NCBI GenBank assembly: GCA_020634575.1
Contig: JACKBM010000010.1
Coordinates: 68,390 to 132,389, forward strand
DNA length: 64,000 nucleotides
Reading direction: 5' to 3'
Origin: Ardenticatenales bacterium
GTDB lineage: Bacteria > Chloroflexota > Anaerolineae > Promineifilales > Promineifilaceae
Shown: piece by piece, positions 41,423 to 48,828 of the stretch
Layout of the letters: the number at the start of each line of letters is the position of its first letter
How positions within the stretch are numbered: position 1 is the first letter of the stretch
Notes under the pieces: generated by a model
Databases searched by the model: none
The model's input: only the letters and a program-made list of their open reading frames with translations
Told to the model about the DNA's origin: nothing
Position numbers and translations under genes: made by a program

Positions 41423-42305
41423 GGGGTTGCCCAACCCGTCGGGTTGGCGAACCCGACGGGTCGGCGAACTGGATCTGGGCCCGCATCGCCAGGTGGCCAT
41501 CGTGGCTGGTGGCCCAGGCTTCGCCATTGGCCCGGCCGTTGACGGTGAAGGGATGCGGATTGAACAACGGGCTGATACCGCGATAGCTAAAGCGGGCCAG
41601 CTCTTGCTCCGGGAATTGGTGATAGAACAGGTCCAAAAGCAAGGTGGCTGTCAGGGGACCATGGACGACGAGGTCGGGGTAGCCTTCTTGCTGGCGGCAG
41701 TAGTCGACGTCGTAATGAATGCGGTGGGCGTTGAAGGTAAGGGCGGAGTAGCGGAAGAGGAGGATGGGATCCGGCCGGTACTCAACCCCAAACTCGCCGC
41801 CTGCGGGTGCTGAGGGCGCTTCACCCCCACCACCAGCTTCGGCCACCGGCTCCCGGTAAACGATGGTTTGCTCCTCGCTCAGCCGCACCTCGCCCGCCAC
41901 GCTGATCTCATGGCTCACCACCACAAACACCAGCCGGCCACTGCGTCCTTCTTTGGGCGTAATCGAACGTATCGTCGACCGCTGAGTAGCCGTCTCGCCC
42001 AGGAGTAGGGGGCGCTGGAAGTGCAACTCGCCACCGGCCCACATCCGCCGCGGCGGTTCCGGGCCACCAAAGCTTACCGGCGGCATAAACCCGCCCAACT
42101 GGGCATGCCCCTCCAGCCCCAACTGGCTTGCTCGAGTCGCCTCATGAAAATAAAGCCAATGCCAGGCCGGTGGCAACCGGTCCCCTGCCCTGAACGCCGG
42201 CGGCCGGTCCAGCGTCGCCGCCAATAAATTCGCCGTCTCCACCGCCAAAACCGCCGTCACCCGCCGCTCCCGGCCCACCCATTCCTGCAACACATCCAGG
42301 TTCAT
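41412..42305 (-). CDS. FAS1-like/mesaconyl-C4-CoA-hydratase-like dehydratase
   Basis: 297 aa from ATG at 42305. Double hot-dog MaoC-type enzyme: an N-terminal domain (about 1-140, with PPAWHWLYFHEATRASQLGL and GGELHFQRPLLLGE) and a C-terminal domain with the FRYSALTFNAHRIHYDVDYC hydratase motif and YPDLVVHGPLTATLLLDLFY. Relatives hydrate mesaconyl-C4-CoA in the 3-hydroxypropionate bicycle of Chloroflexus or dehydrate 3-hydroxyacyl thioesters. The last 20 residues (DPSGSPTRRVGQPLSG) are encoded by the REP doublet at 41420-41468, so the native C-terminus was replaced or extended by the repeat. Confidence 0.87.
   Translation of the reverse strand: MNLDVLQEWVGRERRVTAVLAVETANLLAATLDRPPAFRAGDRLPPAWHWLYFHEATRASQLGLEGHAQLGGFMPPVSFGGPEPPRRMWAGGELHFQRPLLLGETATQRSTIRSITPKEGRSGRLVFVVVSHEISVAGEVRLSEEQTIVYREPVAEAGGGGEAPSAPAGGEFGVEYRPDPILLFRYSALTFNAHRIHYDVDYCRQQEGYPDLVVHGPLTATLLLDLFYHQFPEQELARFSYRGISPLFNPHPFTVNGRANGEAWATSHDGHLAMRAQIQFADPSGSPTRRVGQPLSG
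41420..41468. repeat. REP doublet between convergent genes
   Basis: TGAGGGGTTGCCCAACCCGT, then CGGGTTGGCGAACCCGACGG and GTCGGCGAA. Left end = stop codon of the YdcZ-like gene; body = C-terminal codons of the dehydratase on the other strand. Confidence 0.87.
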
Positions 42306-42326
42306 CTTGATTACCTTTGGATCTTT

Positions 42327-42430
42327 GCCACGGATTAGCACAGATTTAGCACGGATTCTTGGTTGTGATTACTCATTCAGCTTGATCTCAATGAAGAAAA
42401 ATCCGTGCCCAATCCGTGTTAATCCGTGGC
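42327..42430. repeat. ATCCGTG-type inverted-repeat element, copy 2
   Basis: Left arm 42327-42357 (GCCACGGATTAGCACAG, then ATTTAGCACGGATT) and right arm 42400-42430 (AATCCGTGCCCAATCCGTG, then TTAATCCGTGGC), with 42 bp between. Its right end supplies the last codons and the TAA stop of the EamA gene. Confidence 0.82.
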
Positions 42431-43387
42431 CGCTCTCTTCTCCTCAATGATTGGCGTCGCGTCCTCAGTTTTGAGGCGGGATTCGCGGAAGAAGATGTAC
42501 AGGCCGCTGGCCAGGGTCAGGCCGGCGCCGATCCAGGTGGCCGTCGTCGGTATTTCGCGCCAGAAAACGTAGCCCCACATCACATTAATCGGCAGTGTCA
42601 CATACTCAAACGGCGCCGCCACCGAAGCCAGGGCCAGGCTATACGCCCGGGCCACCAGGAACATGCCGCTGGCCCAGACAAAGCCGAGGCCGGCGATAAT
42701 CGCCAGGTCCAGGAGGCTGGGCATCGACCAGGCGCGGAACAGGAAGGCGACACTGGGATGGAATTCCGGCCGGTCCCCCACCAGCGCCGCCAACGGCGCC
42801 AGCACAAAGGCCGCCGCCAGATAAACCGTCACACTGTAGTAAGCCATCGTCGCGCTGCTGTCATGCGCTTTCAGCCGCCGGGTCAGCATCAACGCCAAGG
42901 CGTAGGTAATTGTCGCCAGAAACACAAAGACGCTGCCCAGATTAAAGCTGTCCGTCCCCGGCCGCACGATAAATAACACGCCGGCAAAGCCGATAATCAG
43001 GGCGATCCAGCGGCGCGGCCCCACTTTCTCTCCCAACAACAGCACCGACAACGCCGTAATCGTCAGCGGCGCGGAAAAGCGGATGGAAGCCGCTTCCGCC
43101 AAGGGCAAGGCAGCCAGCCCCATAAAATAGGTCGTGTAGGAAAGAAAAAGGAAGAAACCGCGGCCATACTCCAGCAGCTTCTGCTGCGTTTTGGGCCAGC
43201 CCTGGCCGCCTTCCATACGGAAAAACCAGATGGTTAACGGTAGCGCCACCAGGCTGCGGATGATGACGATCTCCAGCACCGGGTAGCTGCTATTGATAAA
43301 TTTAATGGCGATGTTCTGAAAGGAGAAAATGAACATGGCCAGGATGATCCAGAAAATACCCTGGATGTTGTCGCTGTATCGTTTCAT
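42419..43387 (-). CDS. EamA/DMT-family permease
   Basis: 322 aa with ten predicted membrane helices in two EamA halves (first from about residue 8, second from about 155). IQGIFWIILAMFIFSFQNIA at the start, ASIRFSAPLTITALSVLLLG, and SVAAPFEYVTLPINVMWGYV in the second half. Exporter or importer of a metabolite, possibly amino acids or nucleosides. The final residues AATD and the stop are provided by the ATCCGTG element. It overlaps the M81 gene by 4 nt. Confidence 0.9.
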   Translation of the reverse strand: MKRYSDNIQGIFWIILAMFIFSFQNIAIKFINSSYPVLEIVIIRSLVALPLTIWFFRMEGGQGWPKTQQKLLEYGRGFFLFLSYTTYFMGLAALPLAEAASIRFSAPLTITALSVLLLGEKVGPRRWIALIIGFAGVLFIVRPGTDSFNLGSVFVFLATITYALALMLTRRLKAHDSSATMAYYSVTVYLAAAFVLAPLAALVGDRPEFHPSVAFLFRAWSMPSLLDLAIIAGLGFVWASGMFLVARAYSLALASVAAPFEYVTLPINVMWGYVFWREIPTTATWIGAGLTLASGLYIFFRESRLKTEDATPIIEEKRAATD

Positions 43388-44853
43388 TCGTTAAATGGGT
43401 TATCCACCCAGGGGAACTTGTGCCGGTCGACGCGCTCGTACGGGATTTCCGTAAAACGTGGGGCGATGGCGCCCGGCGCGGACATATAAACAATCTCAGA
43501 GGCCAGCGGCGCGAAACCGGCGTAGAAATGCTGAGTCGACTTAACCACAATAAGCCGCTTGCTGACCAGGTCAATAGCCAGTTCCGTAAAGGCCATCGGC
43601 CCAAACACCTGGCCCCGCTCCGTGTTCACCACAATGTCGATGCCCTGACAATGCAACGCCACCGCATCACCGACAAACTGGCGGATGGGCGGGTTTTCGC
43701 CCTGCGGCCACTCCTGGAACATGCCCTCACGAATACGGGTGACCGTCACTTCCAGGTCCAAAGGATCACCCGACATAGGCCCCATTTTGCCGCCCAGCCG
43801 CAGCTGTAATCTGGCCCCTTCCCCAGCCGCCTGGGCGACGCGCACGGCAATCGGGTCCCAGAACATGCCGATGGCCGCGTCGGTGACACCGCGGGCCAGC
43901 AGTTCACGCAGGACAAAGGTCGAGTCGCTGGGTGCGCCGCCGCCAGCGTTGTCCGCCTGATCGGCCACGACAACCGGACCGCGTGGGTTAGCCAAAGCCT
44001 TATCCAGCGCTTCGTTCATGGGCAGGGAATTGATCTGGGTTTCGTGGCGCAGAGCAAAGAATTGACGACCAAACTCATCGGCTACCGCCTGCGCCAGGTC
44101 CGGGTCGTTGTCGGTGATGGCCAGGATCTGGGCTGAGCAGGTCGGCACATCGCCCCAGGGAAAGGTGTGGAAAAGCGACACTGACAACACGCCCGGCCGT
44201 TTCTCCGCCGTGCTCATGGAGTCCACGAAGCTCCGCATCGGCTCGTACGGCGTGAGGAAAAAACCGATCATGCGGCAGTCGAAACGGGCCATGACCGGCC
44301 GGATCTCTCCCGCCAGCGCCCGCGCACAAATGTCAAACAACTCCACGGCCCGGTCGGCAATATCCGTGTGTGGATATTCCTTGTACAGGACGATGGCGTC
44401 AGCCTCAGCCATCAGCTGGTCGGTCAGGTCAGAGTGCAGGTCGAACTCAGCGCCGACAATCACGTCCGGCCCGACGATCTCTCGCACCCGGTGGACGATG
44501 TCGGTTTCACAATCATCATATCCTTCAGCCACCATGGCGCCGTGCAGGGTGAGCAGGACCATGTCGACTGGCAGCGCTGCCTCCAGATCCGCCAGCATCT
44601 CGTCCCGCAGCGCTTCGTAGACGGGGCGGGGGGTGATACCGGCCGGTTGCGCATACGCCAGCAGCCCCGGGCAAAATTCCCAGCCCCGCGCCTGGCACAA
44701 TTCGTACCAGACCCGCGACGCATTGCCGTAATCCGAGTCGCCCCCGTTTGGATCAAATTCGTGACCGCGGCGCACGTGGTAATCGGCCAGGCCGGTCGGG
44801 AAGGGCGCAAAGGTGTTGGTTTCCGTCAGTACGCCGCCGCTAAAAACTTTCAT
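43384..44853 (-). CDS. M81-family metallopeptidase (MlrC-like)
   Basis: 489 aa, full length. GGVLTETNTFAPFPTG at the start, TLHGAMVAEGYDDCETDIVH in the N-terminal half, AEFDLHSDLTD with putative zinc ligands Asp/His, ADQADNAGGGAPSDSTFVLR, and HFYAGFAPLASEIVYMSAPG in the C-terminal domain. MlrC, the characterised member, hydrolyses linear microcystin fragments; most homologues, like this one, have unknown peptide substrates. Operon-like overlaps with the EamA permease (4 nt) and the methyltransferase (4 nt) suggest uptake and breakdown of a peptide-like compound. Confidence 0.9.
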   Translation of the reverse strand: MKVFSGGVLTETNTFAPFPTGLADYHVRRGHEFDPNGGDSDYGNASRVWYELCQARGWEFCPGLLAYAQPAGITPRPVYEALRDEMLADLEAALPVDMVLLTLHGAMVAEGYDDCETDIVHRVREIVGPDVIVGAEFDLHSDLTDQLMAEADAIVLYKEYPHTDIADRAVELFDICARALAGEIRPVMARFDCRMIGFFLTPYEPMRSFVDSMSTAEKRPGVLSVSLFHTFPWGDVPTCSAQILAITDNDPDLAQAVADEFGRQFFALRHETQINSLPMNEALDKALANPRGPVVVADQADNAGGGAPSDSTFVLRELLARGVTDAAIGMFWDPIAVRVAQAAGEGARLQLRLGGKMGPMSGDPLDLEVTVTRIREGMFQEWPQGENPPIRQFVGDAVALHCQGIDIVVNTERGQVFGPMAFTELAIDLVSKRLIVVKSTQHFYAGFAPLASEIVYMSAPGAIAPRFTEIPYERVDRHKFPWVDNPFNE

Positions 44854-45659
44854 GCTGGTTCTCCTGCCTGCTCAATCACTGTACCTTTGACGGCCCAGGC
44901 CCTGGCAACCAGTGGGATGGAGCCGTCCGCATCTTGGGGCAAAGTCGCTTGCAATCGTTGCACCAGCGCGTCACGGGTGGCCGCGGGTAGCGAGCTGACG
45001 TAGGCCGGCGCCGGCCCAACTTTGCCCAGGAACGGCTCCCAGAAATCAGCAAAATCCGTGAAAGGCGTGGCAACCTCAAGTGGGGCGACTGCCAGCTCGG
45101 CCAGCCCCGTCCCGGCCATGAGTGCTGTCAGCGCTTCCGGCTGGCAGAGCGGGAAGCGCTCGCCTTCATCCAGAGCTCGGGCACCCGGGTCGATGGCGAC
45201 GGCCGCGTCCCAAAAATAGCGCAGCATCTGCATCCGCCCGGCATAATCCCAGATGTAAAAACCAACTTGCCCGCCGGGGCGGGTGACCCGGATCATTTCG
45301 GCAACGGCGTCTGCCGGCTCCGGGACAAAGTTCAGGACCAGACCAGAAACCGTCGCCTCAAACTGATTGTCCTCAGCCGGGATGCTTTCGGCCTGGCCCA
45401 GCTTGAATTGGGCCTGACCGGCCGGGAACACCTGCTGCCCATGCGCCACAAAGGCGGCTGATGAATCAATGCCGGTGATCATGGCCGGCTGCTGCGTCGC
45501 CAGGATGATCTGGCTCAGGGCGCCGGTGCCACAGCCCACATCCAGCCACAGGCTATGCGGCGGCGCGTTCAGCCAGCGCAGAAATTCGGCCGCGACGAGG
45601 CGACTCCAGCGCCCCATAAATCTTTCGTAAGGGTTTCCCGCAATCCAGGCATCATCCAT
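44850..45659 (-). CDS. Class I SAM-dependent methyltransferase
   Basis: 269 aa from ATG at 45659; the longer frame overlaps the upstream gene and is not used. Motif I LWLDVGCGTGALSQIIL, acidic end of strand 2 in GIDSSAAFVAHGQ, and VSGLVLNFVPEPADAVAEMI for motif IV. It resembles UbiE-like methyltransferases with an unknown small-molecule acceptor. Its stop overlaps the M81 start. Confidence 0.88.
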   Translation of the reverse strand: MDDAWIAGNPYERFMGRWSRLVAAEFLRWLNAPPHSLWLDVGCGTGALSQIILATQQPAMITGIDSSAAFVAHGQQVFPAGQAQFKLGQAESIPAEDNQFEATVSGLVLNFVPEPADAVAEMIRVTRPGGQVGFYIWDYAGRMQMLRYFWDAAVAIDPGARALDEGERFPLCQPEALTALMAGTGLAELAVAPLEVATPFTDFADFWEPFLGKVGPAPAYVSSLPAATRDALVQRLQATLPQDADGSIPLVARAWAVKGTVIEQAGEPA

Positions 45660-45672
45660 CAGTACTCCCGGT

Positions 45673-46251
45673 TCACGTGCTGAACCATTCTGCTTCCGGC
45701 TGACCCAGCAGACGCTGCACGTCATTGACATGATGCAAATTGTGATACAGGGTGAAAAAAAGGATTTCGCGGATGGTGAGGAGGCCTAGCAGCGGATGTT
45801 CACCCCGGTATTTTTCCAGGTCGTCCTCGGACCAGCCCTCCAGAGCCGCCAGGAGCGCTGCCCCATGCCGCTGCCACTCCGCGAGGAGGTGCTCCCGGCT
45901 GGCGGCTGAGGTGTCGGTCACTTCGGGTAGATACCGGCCGGATGCCCGCCCACCCCCGGCCAGGGCGACATTCACATAGCGATCCCGTAGGGCAGCCAGG
46001 CTGCCGGAGGGCGCCTCTGCCAGGCCGAACCGCATACGCAGGGCCAGACGGGGCAGCTTCAGGCCCAACAGGACCGGTTGACAGGATTTGATCAGGTGGG
46101 CTAGGTTATCAGCCGGCGACCAGATCTCGGGTGGAGCGGCAAAGAATTGCTCGGGGGGGATAGCGGCGAAGAACGCATGGACGGCCGGATGCTCCTGGGC
46201 AAAGCTGTCACGAATCTCATCCAGGCTGAAAGGGGCGCCCAACTGCAACAT
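45673..46251 (-). CDS. DinB-family protein, second copy
   Basis: 192 aa. IWSPADNLAHLIKSCQPVLL provides the first His and LFFTLYHNLHHVNDVQRLLG the C-terminal pair, as in the DinB_2 subgroup. Probably a metal-dependent thiol-transferase-like four-helix protein. It ends 13 nt upstream of the methyltransferase start. Confidence 0.88.
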   Translation of the reverse strand: MLQLGAPFSLDEIRDSFAQEHPAVHAFFAAIPPEQFFAAPPEIWSPADNLAHLIKSCQPVLLGLKLPRLALRMRFGLAEAPSGSLAALRDRYVNVALAGGGRASGRYLPEVTDTSAASREHLLAEWQRHGAALLAALEGWSEDDLEKYRGEHPLLGLLTIREILFFTLYHNLHHVNDVQRLLGQPEAEWFST

Positions 46252-46335
46252 AGGTTTTCTCCTCCGCCCGCTATTCTAGCAGCAAGGCGCTCCCCGCCGC
46301 CACGAAATAGTAAGGCGTGTTGTGGGGGGTTTTTT

Positions 46336-46409
46336 GCCACGGATTAGCACGGATTTGCCACGGATTCTGAGGAGGATGAACCTAAAAGAAATCTGTGCCA
46401 ATCTGTGGC
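46336..46409. repeat. ATCCGTG-type inverted-repeat element, copy 3
   Basis: Left arm GCCACGGATTAGCACGG continued by ATTTGCCACGGATT; right arm AATCTGTGCCAATCTGTGGC. A shorter version of the family (74 bp). On the minus strand it encodes the last residues (ATDWHRF to VANPC) and the TAA stop of the cupin gene. Confidence 0.8.
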
Positions 46410-47036
46410 TTTCTTCTCCCCGACTAAAGGATTGGTCTCGAGGTCGCCGTACCAGGCAAAGAGGGTGAGCATCGGCTCGGTCAGGGTGCGCATGGCGTGG
46501 GGCTGGTTGGTCGCGTGGTAGATGAGCGAACCGGCCGGTCGTCTCACCCAGCCCCCATCATCCACCTGCCATTCCCCCTCGCCAGACAGCACCCCATAAA
46601 ACTCGATGGCCGGGTGCCAATGGGAGGCGTAGAAGATGTTGGGCCCCTGAATGGTCAGCCCCGCCAGCACCTGCTCGCTGCTCCAGACAGGGCCTGGACC
46701 TTCAGCCGGACGCGGCCCGACCAGCTCAACGAACGCATAGGCGCCTGCAAGTTCCGGCCCGGCGTAGCTGACCGGCATCGTCGACCAGGGCAACTGTGCC
46801 GCCGTGGCCTGGACTGCTGTGACCAGCCGTTGCAGGGCCCGGGCGGCCGGCACACGCGGTCGATGACCCAGCCAATCTGTTACGACAGGTGGGCAGTGCG
46901 GGGTGATGGTTGGGTTTCCGGCCGGTGTAGCCTGGATCGCGGTCACGATGGCGTCAAAAGTGGGCTGATCAGCGCCTGCGGCCGGCTGCCAGAAACGAAA
47001 TGCGTCGACAAAAGCAGGCCACAATTGCGCGTGCAT
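46344..47036 (-). CDS. DMSP-lyase-like cupin
   Basis: 230 aa. The C-terminal half is a cupin with the metal-binding string ASHWHPAIEFYGVLSGEGEW (two His, Glu and Tyr, as in DddL/DddQ/DddW-type dimethylsulfoniopropionate lyases), then RRPAGSLIYHATNQPHAMRT with a third His and LTLFAWYGDL. The helical N-terminal half also matches the DMSP-lyase family layout. DMSP cleavage to DMS and acrylate is possible, but family homologues include non-lyase cupins. The C-terminal 20 or so residues derive from the ATCCGTG repeat element, so the tail is not native. Confidence 0.65.
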   Translation of the reverse strand: MHAQLWPAFVDAFRFWQPAAGADQPTFDAIVTAIQATPAGNPTITPHCPPVVTDWLGHRPRVPAARALQRLVTAVQATAAQLPWSTMPVSYAGPELAGAYAFVELVGPRPAEGPGPVWSSEQVLAGLTIQGPNIFYASHWHPAIEFYGVLSGEGEWQVDDGGWVRRPAGSLIYHATNQPHAMRTLTEPMLTLFAWYGDLETNPLVGEKKATDWHRFLLGSSSSESVANPC

Positions 47037-47081
47037 CCCAAACAGATACCCGGCAATATGAAATTAGGCAAGGAATTCGTC

Positions 47082-47897
47082 CTACTGTCCTGCTAGTTTT
47101 GCTTCAATGACCTCGGCGAAGACAGCGAACGGCTGAGCGCCGAATAGCTGTTGACCATTAATGTCGAACGTCGGTCGCTGGCGAATGCCGGCTTCGCGCC
47201 GCTGGCTATCCAGCGCGGTGATGTGACCATGGGCCTCGCCACTGCTGTAGCATTCATTGAACTGCGCCACATCCACACCAACCGATTCGGCGATTGCCGC
47301 AAAATAAGCGTCGTCAGCCGAACTCAGCTCTCGCTGGTTTTCGAAGAAGCGGTCATGGACGTTCCAGAACGCGTCCGGGCTCTGCCGGCCGATGCAATCC
47401 GCCGCCGCATGCGCATTCATGCTGCCCGGGCCAAAGTCGACGATGGGCCAGAAGACGATCTTAACCAGGCCATTGTCCACGTAATTGCTGATGATTTCCT
47501 TCTCGGATCCTAGCACGTAGGATCGGCAGGTACTTCAGAAGAAGTCCGAATAATCAATCAGTACCACCGGCGCATCGGCCCGGCCGCGGAAATAGGTGCC
47601 GTCCGCGTTGCGCCCGTTGACTTCGACCTCAGTCATTGTCTCAGTGGCTTCGGTCGGACTGGCTTGCGTCGTAGCCGTTGCTTCGGCCATGGCCGGCTCG
47701 TCTGTTGGGTCACTGCCAGCTGTTGCTGCAACAACGACGGCGACGGTCGCGGTAGCCGGGACATCGGTGGCCGCTGGCGCGGTTGTAGCGGCTGGCGCCG
47801 TTGCCTCGCCCGCAGTTTCGCTGCCTGAGCTGCAAGCTGCCAGCAGGATGCCCCCCAGCAGTAGCAAACTGAACAGCCGGTTCACTTGTTTATTCAT
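47082..47897 (-). CDS. Selenocysteine-containing DsbA-like lipoprotein, copy 2
   Basis: 271 aa if the in-frame TGA at 47537-47535 is read as selenocysteine. Residues 1-22 are a lipoprotein signal ending in LLAAC; residues 23-90 are an Ala/Thr/Pro-rich linker. A thioredoxin-fold DsbA-like domain follows: APVVLIDYSDFF, then Sec121-Ser-Thr-Cys124-Arg at the active site, IVFWPIVDFGP, DAFWNVHDRFF, and the cis-Pro loop RQRPTFDINGQ. Without readthrough the gene would give a domainless linker and an orphan C-terminal piece starting at a GTG. The reading frame is continuous across the TGA, and a hairpin lies 10 nt after it. It overlaps the upstream paralogue by 8 nt. It would be an extracytoplasmic thiol oxidoreductase. 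A recent nonsense mutation is the alternative, but it is disfavoured by the paralogue. Confidence 0.85.
47506..47524 (-). promoter_or_regulatory. Bacterial SECIS-like hairpin, copy 2
   Basis: On the minus strand GATCCTA pairs with TAGGATC around the loop CGTGC. It starts 10 nt after the TGA, so the apical loop begins 17 nt from it, within the range of bacterial SECIS elements. Two of the seven base pairs differ from copy 1 by compensatory changes. Confidence 0.8.
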
Positions 47898-48729
47898 CAG
47901 GTAACTCCGTCCGGATCACGCCGGCGAAAATGTCGAAGGGGGCAGCGCCGAAGAAGACCTGCCCATTGATATCAAAAACGGGTTGACCGCTAATGCCACG
48001 CTCGCGGCGAATGGTATCCAGCTCGAGGACATGAGCCACCGACGCCGGATCATCGTAACAAGCCTCAAAGGTGGCCTGGTCAGCGCCCACAGCCGCTGCC
48101 GCGCTGACGAAATAATCCCGATCGGCCCGCCACAAGGCTGTCTGGTCTGTAAACAGTTGGTCGTGAATCTCCCAGAACAGGGCCGGATCCTGCCAACCAA
48201 CGCAGAAAGCGGTCAGGGTTGAGTAGACGCTGGGCTGCCCATGATTGAGCACCGGCCAAAACACCATCTGCAACTGACCGCTGTCGACAAACTCAGCGGC
48301 GAGCTGTTTCTCAGTGCCTAGCACGTAGGCACGGCAATTGGGTCAGAGAAAGTCCGAATAATCAATCAGACGGACCGGGGCGCTTGGCGAGCCACGGTAA
48401 AAGGTCCCCTCAAACTCCCCGTACCACGGTTCAGCCGTGGCTGTGGGTTCGCTGGGGACAGGCGTGGCCGTCGCCTCTACCGGGGTCAGCGTCGGCCCCG
48501 GTGTGTATGTTGCCGGCGCTGGCAGTTCAGTCTGCGTGGGACGCGGGGCGTTGGGTGCGCTGGTTGCCGTCGCCACCGCAGCCCCCGACTCATCGGGTCC
48601 CTGCGACAGATCTTCCTCTTGCATAGCCGACGCAAGGACCCGATGAGTCGGGGGCGGGGGCGAGGAGCTCGGCTGGCAACCTATGAGAACGGCCAGGAGT
48701 AACCCTGACCAGATAAGTCGTTTCAGCAT
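47890..48729 (-). CDS. Selenocysteine-containing DsbA-like lipoprotein, copy 1
   Basis: 279 aa from ATG at 48729 (GGGAAG 8-9 nt upstream) if the in-frame TGA at 48345-48343 is selenocysteine. Lipoprotein signal with lipobox LIGC in the first 20 residues; a Thr/Pro-rich linker to about residue 105; then APVRLIDYSDFL, Sec129-Pro-Asn-Cys132-Arg, MVFWPVLNHGQP, ALFWEIHDQLF and cis-Pro QPVFDINGQ. Same architecture as the downstream paralogue, with a UPNC instead of USTC active site. The frame continues exactly across the TGA into RAYVLGTEKQL. Exported, membrane-anchored disulfide oxidoreductase or reductase is the likely role. Requires selA, selB, selC and selD elsewhere in the genome; none is in the window. 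Confidence 0.87.
48314..48332 (-). promoter_or_regulatory. Bacterial SECIS-like hairpin, copy 1
   Basis: On the minus strand GTGCCTA pairs with TAGGCAC around the loop CGTGC, starting 10 nt after the TGA. Loop, stem length and distance are identical to copy 2, while stem pairs 2 and 3 differ in a base-pair-preserving way. Confidence 0.8.
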
Positions 48730-48828
48730 AAACATTCTTCCCGGCCAGTTATAGATCTCAGGACAGCCGGATTCTGTGGGCAAGCTTACATGAAATGGGG
48801 CGCGGGAACTCTTACAGGTTGGTTACAG

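Noticed and set aside
47082..48783. Four separate genes, or two pseudogenes with nonsense mutations
   Set aside because: The same TGA position in two paralogues, UxxC spacing, intact frames on both sides and covarying hairpins are hard to explain by decay. Internal GTG starts would give domains without the catalytic motif.
47082..48783. Recoding of TGA as Trp or Gly by an alternative genetic code
   Set aside because: TGA is a normal stop for many genes in the window (for example lepB at 1200-1202 and deoC at 2905-2907).
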